In this document: piece after piece, positions 5,668 to 12,710 of the stretch | How positions within the stretch are numbered: position 1 is the first letter of the stretch | Layout: each line of letters opens with the position of its first letter | Source of the DNA: Pseudomonas sp. | GTDB taxonomy: Bacteria; Pseudomonadota; Gammaproteobacteria; Pseudomonadales; Pseudomonadaceae | DNA length: 13,448 nt | Assembly: GCF_030150285.1 (NCBI RefSeq) | Contig: NZ_JASLGE010000072.1 | Coordinates: forward strand, 1 to 13,448 | Direction: 5' to 3' | The notes under the pieces: model-generated | What the model was told of the DNA's origin: nothing | Seen by the model: the letters and a program-made list of their open reading frames with translations, nothing else | Database searches by the model: none | Made by a program: the position numbers and the translations under genes

Positions 5668-7758
5668 TCAGCCCCATTTTTTGGGCGCTGACACCTCAAA
5701 AAAACCGCCCACCACGCCCTCTAATTGTCCGGAATCCGAGTAAAAAGGGACAATCCAGCGATACATTTCAAGGTTGGCTTTCGGGCTTTCATCCAAGCGC
5801 TTTTGATACGACGGTTTTCGGCTTTGCAACACCTGCATGAGTTCTGCATGCAGGTGTTCAGCAGCCTCTGCAGAAAGAAAACCCACCTCAGTCACGCTTC
5901 TTCCTCGTATAAGTTCGGCCCGCGTAGAAAAGCATTCTTCAAAAGCACGATTGCAGGTGATGATTTGTCCTTCACACCCATTCACAAAAACCGGATAGGG
6001 AACGGCATCAAAAAAACGTGCCTGGAAAGCCAGGCGCTCTCGCATTTTATTATCGGTCAACTGCCGGAGCCTGAACTGCTTGGCAAGCCGCCGGTTCCAC
6101 ATGACAAGTATCACCCCTACAGCCACGAGACCGGCCGTGAACCAATACCTCCACCACGTCTGTGACCGCCCCGAATGGATCACAGGCTGCCTGCCAGCTC
6201 GCAGCCACTTGATTCGTAAAGCCTGCACATCCGCCATCGGCAGTGCTTCCAGCCCCTTGTTCAATATGTCGAGTAATTCTGGGTAGTGAACCGATACGGC
6301 AAAATTATCCGTAGACCAGCGCCCGTCAACACTGCGCCCGACTCTCAAACGTCCGGGAGGATAAAGGTAAGCTTGTGTTTCATTCTGGATGGTCGCATCG
6401 GCATCGCCAAGCTCAACCAGGTGCCGGGCCTGAGCATAGTCGCCCACACTCTTCAATTTGATCTCGGGGTATTCCCTCAGAATCATCGACTCAAGCGCAT
6501 GTTTGGCTGGCAGCGCCAATACTTTGCCGGACAGCTGGCTCAGCGAGCCCAGACGAGAGTTGTTGATACGGACCACAAAAACCCACGGAGCACCGCCAAA
6601 AGAGTGCGTGAAATTCAGGTAGCCCTTGCGCTCGGAGTTCTTTGACAAGGTGGTGTTCATCTGCGCCTTTCCGCTCTTGAGCATCTCCAGTGTTTGCTCA
6701 GTGGTCAGGCTCTCGCGATGCACAAACTGAAGACCGGTCATGCGTGAGATCCGGTTAAGGATGTCCACACTCAGACCTTCCCAACGCACGTCCCCATTTT
6801 TGAAGGCATACAACGGGTACTGCTGGGTGGCTACCGTCACAACGGGGTTGCGCTTGATCCAGTCCAGTTCGTGGGGCAGCAATTTGATGTGCTGATAACC
6901 CACACCGCCGCCCACACCAGTTGTCCACCGCGCAAGGATGAGTTGGGTCGTCGAGGCATCCAGACTGTTCAACGCCTGATCAATCAACGCAATTAACTGT
7001 CGGTCATTACGCCGTGTGGCAAAGGCAAATCCCGACATGGGCAGCGCGCTATCCCCCACCAGGCGTAACCCGGAATAGGGTCGATAGGTCTTGAACGATC
7101 GCACAATCACTTCATTGCCAATCAGCGCATCAATCTCGCCCTCGGAAAGTGCTTCTACGGCACTGCGCAAATCGGGTAACAGTACGATATCGCTCTTGGG
7201 GTAAAACGCATCAGCAACCAGAACATCGACGTCCCCCTCCAGAAAGCCGATCTTTTTGCCCTCTCGGCTCTCGTTCACAGCCAGGTCACTGTCGCGCCCC
7301 AGAATCACGGAGCGGTCCTCCATGTAGTTCTCGGAGAAAGCCAGGCCTTCAATACCCCGCTCATAGCCATTGGCACTGGTCAGCATATCGACCTCCCCTG
7401 AGAGCAGAGCCGCTACGGCCTGTTCACGCTTACTGAACCCCTGCACATGAACGCCAATGCCTAACTTTTCACACACGAGGCTAAGGTAGTCAGCACTGAT
7501 GCCCTGATAGATATTATTGTCAGTCGCAATATCCATCGGCGCGTAGTCCCCCGTGAAGACGCCCACGCGCAGATTTGCGCGATCACTCAGCCATTGCCGG
7601 TGCACGGGGTCGAGCGTCAAAGGTCTGGATTCTAGAAAGCTTTTGGGCAGCTTGAACACCGCTTGCTGCGAGTCGTTGGCCGCTGAGGAGAAGCCCGCAC
7701 AGGCCAAGAGAAGTACGCTACACACCCATGATCTCAGCACGTAATTGAAACGTGACAT
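5668..7758 (-). CDS. BvgS/EvgS-like periplasmic double-VFT sensor with PAS domain, lacking a histidine kinase
   Basis: A 696-aa inner-membrane protein. In order: signal peptide 1-26 (cleavage after FSSA), first Venus-flytrap (SBP_bac_3) domain about 62-285, second about 305-520, one transmembrane helix about 536-554, and a cytoplasmic PAS domain about 573-690 (FFDAVPYPVFVNGCEGQIITCN... to ...GVVGGFFEV). This is the N-terminal half of unorthodox sensors such as BvgS, EvgS and RocS1. Those proteins continue into HisKA, HATPase and usually receiver and HPt domains and are about 1,000-1,200 aa long. Here translation stops six residues after the PAS domain (APKKWG then TGA). No H-box, N-box or G-box is seen in any frame downstream. 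The start has an excellent Shine-Dalgarno (AAGGAGG, 5 nt before ATG). The gene is probably expressed, but its output is unclear. The downstream receiver gene is the obvious partner. Confidence 0.88.
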   Translation of the reverse strand: MSRFNYVLRSWVCSVLLLACAGFSSAANDSQQAVFKLPKSFLESRPLTLDPVHRQWLSDRANLRVGVFTGDYAPMDIATDNNIYQGISADYLSLVCEKLGIGVHVQGFSKREQAVAALLSGEVDMLTSANGYERGIEGLAFSENYMEDRSVILGRDSDLAVNESREGKKIGFLEGDVDVLVADAFYPKSDIVLLPDLRSAVEALSEGEIDALIGNEVIVRSFKTYRPYSGLRLVGDSALPMSGFAFATRRNDRQLIALIDQALNSLDASTTQLILARWTTGVGGGVGYQHIKLLPHELDWIKRNPVVTVATQQYPLYAFKNGDVRWEGLSVDILNRISRMTGLQFVHRESLTTEQTLEMLKSGKAQMNTTLSKNSERKGYLNFTHSFGGAPWVFVVRINNSRLGSLSQLSGKVLALPAKHALESMILREYPEIKLKSVGDYAQARHLVELGDADATIQNETQAYLYPPGRLRVGRSVDGRWSTDNFAVSVHYPELLDILNKGLEALPMADVQALRIKWLRAGRQPVIHSGRSQTWWRYWFTAGLVAVGVILVMWNRRLAKQFRLRQLTDNKMRERLAFQARFFDAVPYPVFVNGCEGQIITCNRAFEECFSTRAELIRGRSVTEVGFLSAEAAEHLHAELMQVLQSRKPSYQKRLDESPKANLEMYRWIVPFYSDSGQLEGVVGGFFEVSAPKKWG

Positions 7759-7778
7759 GACAGCCTCCTTGACTCGCC

Positions 7779-7804
7779 AGCATACAGAGGCGAAAACCCG
7801 TCAA
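7779..7804 (-). promoter_or_regulatory. weak promoter candidate for the sensor gene
   Basis: On the minus strand TTGACG (complement of 7799-7804) is a good -35 box and TATGCT (complement of 7779-7784) a fair -10 box, but they are only 14 bp apart, shorter than the usual 16-18. The pair lies between the thrC terminator and the sensor Shine-Dalgarno, where a promoter is expected. Confidence 0.28.
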
Positions 7805-7823
7805 GTTTGCCATGCACCCACAA

Positions 7824-7847
7824 AAAAGCCCGTCAGATGACGGGCTT
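7824..7847 (-). terminator. intrinsic terminator of thrC
   Basis: A 10-bp stem AAGCCCGTCA (7826-7835) with TGACGGGCTT (7838-7847) is followed on the minus strand by TTTTTTG. It begins 23 bp after the thrC stop codon. It separates the hom-thrC unit from the sensor gene on the same strand. Confidence 0.9.
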
Positions 7848-7870
7848 AACAGTGCGTAAGATAAATACCT

Positions 7871-9280
7871 TTACAGCGGCTTACCTCGATTACCATGCTG
7901 ACTTACAAAGGCTTGTACGGCCTTCAGATCATTGGCCAATACGGTGTAGCGCTCTTCTCGCTCGAACAAATCAGAAAGGTGAGCAGGTAATTCCAGTGCC
8001 TTTCCTACGCCAGCTTTCTCAACTGCGTCAGGGAACTTGACCGGGTGTGCAGTACCCAGAATCACCATGGGTGTATCCTGGCTACGGCGGCACTCTCGAG
8101 CTGCCTTGACGCCAATCGCCGTGTGCGGATCAAGCACCTCGCCGGTCTCGGCAAACACCTGAGCAATGGTTTCACAGGTCTGTTCATCGTCGACAGCCAA
8201 TGAATCAAACAAGCGACGCGCCTCAACCCAGCGGTCATCTTCCACGCTGAAATTGCCGGTTTTTTTGAAGCTATCCATCAGGCCAGCCACGGCCGCGCCA
8301 TTGCGACCATGAAGGTCGAACAACAGCCGCTCAAAATTCGAGGACACCATAATATCCATCGACGGAGACAGCGTCGCATGCAGCGTCTCTTTGGCGTACT
8401 GATTGCCGCTCATGAAACGGTGCAGAATGTCGTTACGGTTAGTGGCCACGATCAGTTGGTTAATCGGCAAGCCCATATTGCGCGCCAGATAGCCCGCAAA
8501 AATGTCACCGAAGTTGCCGGTCGGCACGGAGAACGACACGGAACGATGCGGGCCGCCCAACTGCAGGGCCGCATGGAAGTAGTAAACGATCTGGGCCATG
8601 ATTCGCGCCCAGTTGATCGAGTTCACGGCAACCAGGCGTGTGCCCTTGAGGAAACCCTGGTCAGCGAAGCTGGCCTTGACCATTTCCTGGCAGTCGTCGA
8701 AGTTACCTTCAATGGCGAGGTTGTGAATATTGTCACCGAACAACGTCGTCATTTGACGACGCTGAACTTCCGAAACCCGGTTATTCGGGTGCAGGATAAA
8801 GATGTCAACGTTTTCACAGTGCTTGCAGCCTTCAATTGCCGCCGACCCCGTATCACCCGAGGTTGCGCCAACGATGACCACACGCTCGCCACGCTTCTCC
8901 AGCACGTAATCAAGCAGGCGACCCAGCAATTGCAGAGCAAAGTCCTTGAACGCCAGCGTAGGCCCGTGAAACAGCTCAAGTACCCACTCGTTGCCATTGA
9001 GCTGACGCAAAGGCGCTACAGCCGAATGGGCAAAAGCGCCGTAGGTTTCTTCAAGGATTTTCTTGAAGTCGGCATCCGGAATACTGCCGGTGACAAACGG
9101 GCGCATCACCCGAAAAGCCAGCTCGTGATAAGGCAGGCCCGCCCAGGAAGCGATTTCTTCCTGGGTGAACCGCGGCAAGTTTTCCGGCACGTATAAACCG
9201 CCATCGCTGGCCAGACCGGCCAGCAGGACATCTTCAAAATTCAGGGCCGGTGCCTGGCCACGGGTGCTGATATAACGCAT
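7871..9280 (-). CDS. thrC: threonine synthase
   Basis: Converts O-phospho-L-homoserine to L-threonine, a PLP-dependent cytoplasmic reaction and the last step of threonine synthesis. The 469-aa protein matches the long bacterial/yeast type of threonine synthase. Visible are the N-terminal MRYISTRG (1-8), the PLP lysine Lys112 in TLAFKDFALQ (108-117), the ATSGDTGSAA loop (139-148), and the phosphate-binding SVPTGNFGD (251-259). The ATG at 9280 is the usual family start. A GAAGG sequence about 10 nt upstream is the likely Shine-Dalgarno and lies inside a small hairpin. It follows hom by 107 bp, which contain a palindromic repeat element, and ends in a strong terminator. Confidence 0.97.
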   Translation of the reverse strand: MRYISTRGQAPALNFEDVLLAGLASDGGLYVPENLPRFTQEEIASWAGLPYHELAFRVMRPFVTGSIPDADFKKILEETYGAFAHSAVAPLRQLNGNEWVLELFHGPTLAFKDFALQLLGRLLDYVLEKRGERVVIVGATSGDTGSAAIEGCKHCENVDIFILHPNNRVSEVQRRQMTTLFGDNIHNLAIEGNFDDCQEMVKASFADQGFLKGTRLVAVNSINWARIMAQIVYYFHAALQLGGPHRSVSFSVPTGNFGDIFAGYLARNMGLPINQLIVATNRNDILHRFMSGNQYAKETLHATLSPSMDIMVSSNFERLLFDLHGRNGAAVAGLMDSFKKTGNFSVEDDRWVEARRLFDSLAVDDEQTCETIAQVFAETGEVLDPHTAIGVKAARECRRSQDTPMVILGTAHPVKFPDAVEKAGVGKALELPAHLSDLFEREERYTVLANDLKAVQAFVSQHGNRGKPL

Positions 9281-9284
9281 GTAT

Positions 9285-9301
9285 TCAAACCTTCGGTTTG
9301 A
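9285..9301 (-). promoter_or_regulatory. hairpin overlapping the thrC ribosome binding site
   Basis: On the minus strand TCAAACC-GAA-GGTTTGA forms a 7-bp perfect stem with a 3-nt loop, ending 4 nt before the thrC ATG. The only Shine-Dalgarno-like sequence (GAAGG) lies in its loop and 3' arm, so folding could limit thrC translation. That effect is inferred. Confidence 0.5.
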
Positions 9302-9383
9302 GCGGCAAGCGGTTTAGCCACAAGTCGCAAGTAAAAACAGAGTTGCTTTTAGCTTGCAGCTTGTAGCTTGAAACTTGCCGCTC
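9300..9383. repeat. 84-bp palindromic (MITE-like) intergenic repeat between hom and thrC
   Basis: The ends are a perfect 10-bp inverted repeat, GAGCGGCAAG (9300-9309) and CTTGCCGCTC (9374-9383). Inside, ACAAGTCGCAAGTAAAA (9320-9336) is nearly complementary to TTTTAGCTTGCAGCTTGT (9347-9364), so the whole element can fold into one long imperfect hairpin. Its right half is a run of heptads: AGCTTGC, AGCTTGT, AGCTTGA, AACTTGC (9351-9378). From memory, AGCTTG-rich palindromes like this are common between genes in P. fluorescens-group genomes; that was not checked here. Being inside the hom-thrC unit, it would be transcribed. Confidence 0.6.
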
Positions 9384-9396
9384 TCAATTAATTGAG
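9383..9396. repeat. 14-bp perfect palindrome at the hom stop codon
   Basis: CTCAATTAATTGAG reads the same on both strands and contains the hom stop codon (TAA, complement of 9388-9390). Its outer base is shared with the end of the hom-thrC palindromic repeat. It may mark the insertion boundary of that repeat or be a coincidence of the conserved Ser-Leu-Asn-stop end. Confidence 0.45.
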
Positions 9397-10692
9397 ACTT
9401 TCTACGCGGATACGAACCACTGGGCCCACTACGCCTTGCAATGCTTCCAGCGCAGTAATGGCATCGTTGATGTGCTGCTCGATCACACGGTGGGTCAGCA
9501 GAATCATTGGCACCAGGCCGTCATGCTCTTCAACTTCTTTCTGCATGATCGATTCGATATTGATACCGCGCTCGGACAGAATACTGGCCACTTGAGCCAA
9601 TACACCCGGATGGTCCTTGGCCTGAATGCGCAGGTAGTAAGCACTTTCGCAGGCTTCAATCGGCAGAATCGGGTGCGCAGACAGCGAGTCTGGCTGGAAG
9701 GCCAGGTGCGGCACACGGTTTTCAGGATCGGACGTCATCGCCCGCACCACGTCCACCAGGTCTGCAACCACTGACGACGCCGTGGGCTCCATGCCTGCGC
9801 CCGCGCCGTAGAACAGAGTGGAGCCCGCTGCATCACCATTGACCATGACGGCGTTCATGACGCCATTGACGTTGGCAATCAGACGGTCCGCCGGGATCAG
9901 TGTCGGGTGGACTCGCAGTTCAATGCCATTGGCGGTGCTGCGTGCTACGCCCAGGTGCTTGATGCGATAGCCCAACGCTTCTGCGTAATTCACATCAGCC
10001 GTGGTCAGCTTGGTGATGCCCTCGGTGTAGGCTTTATCGAATTGCAGCGGAATACCAAAGGCAATGGACGCCAGAATGGTCAACTTGTGCGCCGCATCAA
10101 TGCCTTCAACGTCGAACGTCGGGTCGGCTTCGGCGTAACCCAACGCTTGAGCTTCTGCCAGCACGTCTTCGAACGTGCGGCCCTTTTCACGCATCTCGGT
10201 CAGAATAAAGTTGCCAGTGCCGTTGATGATGCCCGCGACCCAGTTGATACGGTTAGCCGACAGGCCTTCACGAATCGCCTTGATCACCGGAATGCCACCG
10301 GCCACTGCCGCTTCAAACGCGACAATCACGCCTTTTTCCTGGGCCTTGGCAAAAATTTCGTTCCCATGAACGGCAATCAGCGCCTTGTTGGCAGTGACCA
10401 CGTGCTTACCGTTTTCAATGGCCTTGAGTACCAGTTCACGAGCGATGGTGTAGCCACCGATCAGCTCGATCACGATATCGATCTCAGGGTTGGTTGCCAC
10501 GGCGAAAACATCGTTGGTAATGGGGGTACCGGTAATGTCGCACTGAGGGTTTGGCGTACGCATGGCAATTTGCGCAACCTGGATACCACGCCCGGCACGG
10601 CGGGCAATCTCCTCGGCGTTACGCTTCAGTACGTTAAAGGTGCCGCCACCGACGGTCCCGAGCCCACAGATACCTACTTTGACCGGATTCAC
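9388..10692 (-). CDS. hom: homoserine dehydrogenase (with C-terminal ACT domain)
   Basis: Reduces L-aspartate 4-semialdehyde to L-homoserine with NAD(P)H, the branch step to threonine and methionine. The protein is 434 aa from a GTG start at 10692. In order: Rossmann motif GICGLGTVGGGTFNVL (7-22), VTANKALIA (99-107), the catalytic-domain signature AGIINGTGNFILTEM (153-167), EADPTFDVEGIDAAHKL (188-204), and an ACT domain from about 352 (LRIQAKDHPGVLAQVASIL), expected to give threonine feedback control. The frame is open 21 codons further to 10755, but those residues are unlike the family. The GTG has a strong GGGGAG 6 nt upstream and gives what I recall as the usual Pseudomonas length. The leader carries a promoter candidate and two hairpins. 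thrC follows. Confidence 0.97.
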   Translation of the reverse strand: MNPVKVGICGLGTVGGGTFNVLKRNAEEIARRAGRGIQVAQIAMRTPNPQCDITGTPITNDVFAVATNPEIDIVIELIGGYTIARELVLKAIENGKHVVTANKALIAVHGNEIFAKAQEKGVIVAFEAAVAGGIPVIKAIREGLSANRINWVAGIINGTGNFILTEMREKGRTFEDVLAEAQALGYAEADPTFDVEGIDAAHKLTILASIAFGIPLQFDKAYTEGITKLTTADVNYAEALGYRIKHLGVARSTANGIELRVHPTLIPADRLIANVNGVMNAVMVNGDAAGSTLFYGAGAGMEPTASSVVADLVDVVRAMTSDPENRVPHLAFQPDSLSAHPILPIEACESAYYLRIQAKDHPGVLAQVASILSERGINIESIMQKEVEEHDGLVPMILLTHRVIEQHINDAITALEALQGVVGPVVRIRVESLN

Positions 10693-10709
10693 GCTGAACT
10701 CCCCATAAA

Positions 10710-10732
10710 ACGGCCGACTCAAGGCCGGCCGT
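10710..10732 (-). terminator. terminator-like hairpin in the hom leader (hairpin B)
   Basis: On the minus strand ACGGCCG (complement of 10726-10732) pairs with CGGCCGT (complement of 10710-10716) around a 9-nt loop, followed by TTTTAT, 17 bp before the hom start. It could end dsbC transcripts or act as an attenuator for hom. Confidence 0.55.
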
Positions 10733-10739
10733 GGAAAAC

Positions 10740-10759
10740 AACCGTGGATTGCCACGGTT
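10740..10759 (-). terminator. terminator-like hairpin between dsbC and hom (hairpin A)
   Basis: On the minus strand AACCGTGG and CCACGGTT form a perfect 8-bp stem with a CAAT loop, followed by GTTTTCC. It lies about 70 bp after the dsbC stop codon. It may be the dsbC terminator, or an upstream hairpin in a two-hairpin hom leader. Confidence 0.5.
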
Positions 10760-10777
10760 CTCTATTAATGGCCCGGC

Positions 10778-10805
10778 ATTTGAACTGCCCGACCATGATC
10801 GTCAA
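10778..10805 (-). promoter_or_regulatory. hom: sigma-70 promoter candidate for hom-thrC
   Basis: On the minus strand TTGACG (complement of 10800-10805, 5 of 6 matches to consensus) and TCAAAT (complement of 10778-10783, 4 of 6) are 16 bp apart. Initiation near 10771 would give a leader of about 80 nt containing hairpins A and B. The -35 box lies about 24 bp after the dsbC stop codon, so hom-thrC need not depend on dsbC transcription. Confidence 0.42.
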
Positions 10806-10828
10806 GGGTTTACCGTGACGACGCAGGA

Positions 10829-11560
10829 TTATTTAACACTGAGTGCCAGCTTGCCAACCTGTGCAGCAGGCTGATAACCCGGAATGACTTGGCCATCAGC
10901 CAAAACAATGGCTGGCGTACCATTGACACCGATCGACTGGCCCAATGCGAACTGCTTGGCAACCGGGTTCGCGCATTTGGGCGCCTCGACCGTTTTGCCA
11001 TCCGTCATTTTGTCCATCGCCGTTTTCTTGTCCGCAGAACACCAGACTGCCTGCAACTGTTGATCACCCGGCGAACCCAAACCCTGGCGAGGGAATGCAA
11101 CATAGCGCACTTCGATCCCCATCTTGTTCAATTCCGGGACCTCGGCGTGCAATTTATGGCAATACGGGCAGGTCGTGTCGGTGAAAACGGTAATGTGCGA
11201 CTTGGTTTCACCGATAGCAGGGTAAACGACGGTTTCAGCAACCGGAATGCCATTGATCAATTTAGCCACCCCCAAACGCTCGGTTTTCTCGGTCAGGTTG
11301 ACCGGCTTACCGTCCTTGAGCTGAAACAGGTAGCCCTGCACGATGAACTGCCCGTCTGCGCTGGCATACAACACGCGGCTGCCCTTGAGTTTGACTTCGT
11401 AAAGCCCTGCCAGCGGGCTGGCACTGATGCTCTCGACCGGAACATCCAGTTGCAGCGTTTCAAGGCTTTTGCGAATGGCTTGCTCAGCGCCGGGATCGGC
11501 GAACGAGAACGTACTGACCAACGCAATGGCTGCGGCGGCTAAAATTGGGATCAAGCGCAT
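10829..11560 (-). CDS. dsbC: periplasmic protein-disulfide isomerase DsbC
   Basis: DsbC is a dimeric periplasmic thiol-disulfide isomerase that reshuffles wrong disulfide bonds and is kept reduced by DsbD. The protein is 243 aa. A signal peptide spans residues 1-21 (cleavage after FSFA). The N-terminal dimerisation domain (about 22-80) is followed by a thioredoxin-like domain with active site CPYC at Cys131-Cys134 (TTCPYCHKLH), a probable structural disulfide Cys174/Cys196 (AVWCSADKK, APKC), and the cis-proline loop GVNGTPAIV with Pro216. The ATG at 11560 has an AGGAG 5 nt upstream. The gene follows xerD by 147 bp on the same strand, an order also found in E. coli. Confidence 0.97.
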   Translation of the reverse strand: MRLIPILAAAAIALVSTFSFADPGAEQAIRKSLETLQLDVPVESISASPLAGLYEVKLKGSRVLYASADGQFIVQGYLFQLKDGKPVNLTEKTERLGVAKLINGIPVAETVVYPAIGETKSHITVFTDTTCPYCHKLHAEVPELNKMGIEVRYVAFPRQGLGSPGDQQLQAVWCSADKKTAMDKMTDGKTVEAPKCANPVAKQFALGQSIGVNGTPAIVLADGQVIPGYQPAAQVGKLALSVK

Positions 11561-11707
11561 GAGAACTCCTGGAAGGCAGGCAAACGACCACCGCTAAAAT
11601 TCCCGCTCCGGACACTGGGATTGGGCGGGTCGCTTTATAAACCGACAGAGCCTACCACAGATGACTTGCGCGGCCGACTCCAGCCGACACAAGCGAACAC
11701 CGTTAGC

Positions 11708-12604
11708 TCAGCCCCGCGGATGATGCCGCGCATGCAGGTCTTGCAGCCGGGCGCGGGCGACATGGGTATAAATCTGAGTGGTTGACAGATCACTGTGGCC
11801 CAGCAGCATTTGAACAACGCGCAAGTCGGCCCCGTGATTAAGCAAATGCGTGGCGAACGCATGTCGCAAGGTATGAGGCGACAGCGACTTATCGATGCCA
11901 GCCACTGCGGCTTGATGCTTGATGCGATGCCAAAATGTCTGGCGCGTCATTTGCTCGCCGCGCAGGCTGGGGAACAACACATCACTGGGGCGCCCATTGA
12001 GCAGCTCATGGCGGGCATCGCGCAGGTAACGCTCAACCCGCACGATCGCCTCCTCCCCCATCGGCACCAGTCGCTCCTTGCTGCCCTTACCCATGACGCG
12101 CAGCACCCCCTGACGCAGGTTGACCTGCTCCAGCGTCAGACTGATCAGTTCTGTCACGCGCAAGCCGCAGGCATACAACACCTCGAGCATGGCTCTGTCG
12201 CGCTGACCAATGGCCTCACTCAGATCCGGTGCGGCGAGCAGCGCCTCTACGTCTGCTTCCGATAAAGACTTGGGCAATGGCCGGCCCAGTTGCGGCATTT
12301 CTACCTGCAGGGTCGGATCAACGCCGATAAGGTGTTCACGCAACAAATAACGATAAAAGCCACGCACCCCAGAAAGAAAACGTGCAGTGGATCTAGGCTT
12401 GTAGCCTTGTTCAAGGCGCCACGCCAAATGGTCAAGCATCAGCTCACGCCCGGCGCTCACCAACTCAATACCCCGTTCCTGCAACCAGCCATTAAACAGT
12501 GTCAAATCACTGCGATAAGCGTCACGGGTATTATCCGACAGGCCTTTTTCCAGCCACAGGGCATCCAGAAATCGGTCGATCAGCGGGTTGTCGATGGCGG
12601 TCAT
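11708..12604 (-). CDS. xerD: site-specific tyrosine recombinase XerD
   Basis: XerD, with XerC, resolves chromosome dimers at the dif site under FtsK control. The protein is 298 aa from the ATG at 12604, exactly the E. coli length. An N-terminal SAM-like DNA-binding domain (about 7-95) precedes the catalytic domain, in which all six active-site residues are visible: Arg149 (CGLRVTELI), Lys173 (VMGKGSKER), His244 and Arg247 (SPHTLRHAFATHLL), His270 (LLGHSDLST) and the nucleophile Tyr279 (QIYTHV). The frame is open a further 27 codons upstream to 12685, but that extension is not family-like. The start has only a weak ribosome binding site. Confidence 0.97.
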   Translation of the reverse strand: MTAIDNPLIDRFLDALWLEKGLSDNTRDAYRSDLTLFNGWLQERGIELVSAGRELMLDHLAWRLEQGYKPRSTARFLSGVRGFYRYLLREHLIGVDPTLQVEMPQLGRPLPKSLSEADVEALLAAPDLSEAIGQRDRAMLEVLYACGLRVTELISLTLEQVNLRQGVLRVMGKGSKERLVPMGEEAIVRVERYLRDARHELLNGRPSDVLFPSLRGEQMTRQTFWHRIKHQAAVAGIDKSLSPHTLRHAFATHLLNHGADLRVVQMLLGHSDLSTTQIYTHVARARLQDLHARHHPRG

Positions 12605-12710
12605 TGGGGCTCGAAAGCACAGCTTAGAGGCCGCGCATAAAAAATGAGCCGATAGTCTTTCATAGCCGGGCCGTATCATAAACACCCGTTATCAACCACA
12701 GACGCTGCCG

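Noticed and set aside
5668..5690. A frameshift at the A6 run (complement of 5677-5682) hiding the histidine kinase
   Set aside because: I read both alternative frames past the run. They end after about 15 to 30 codons and show no HisKA or HATPase motif. The spacer to the receiver gene is far too short for a kinase, so the domain is absent and not merely out of frame.
7681..7758. Sensor N-terminus as a lipoprotein signal (LLAC)
   Set aside because: The residue two before the Cys is Leu, which is unfavourable for a lipobox, and a good type I cleavage site (FSSA) follows. An ordinary secretory signal is more likely.
9351..9378. Heptad run as a simple tandem-repeat locus
   Set aside because: The heptads form one arm of a larger palindromic element with matching ends, so I treat them as part of that repeat.
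10693..10755. Hom start 21 codons upstream at 10755
   Set aside because: The extension runs through both leader hairpins, is unlike other Hom proteins, and lacks the strong GGGGAG ribosome binding site that precedes the GTG at 10692.
12605..12685. XerD start at 12685 (325 aa)
   Set aside because: The 27 extra residues have no family counterpart. The ATG at 12604 gives exactly 298 aa.
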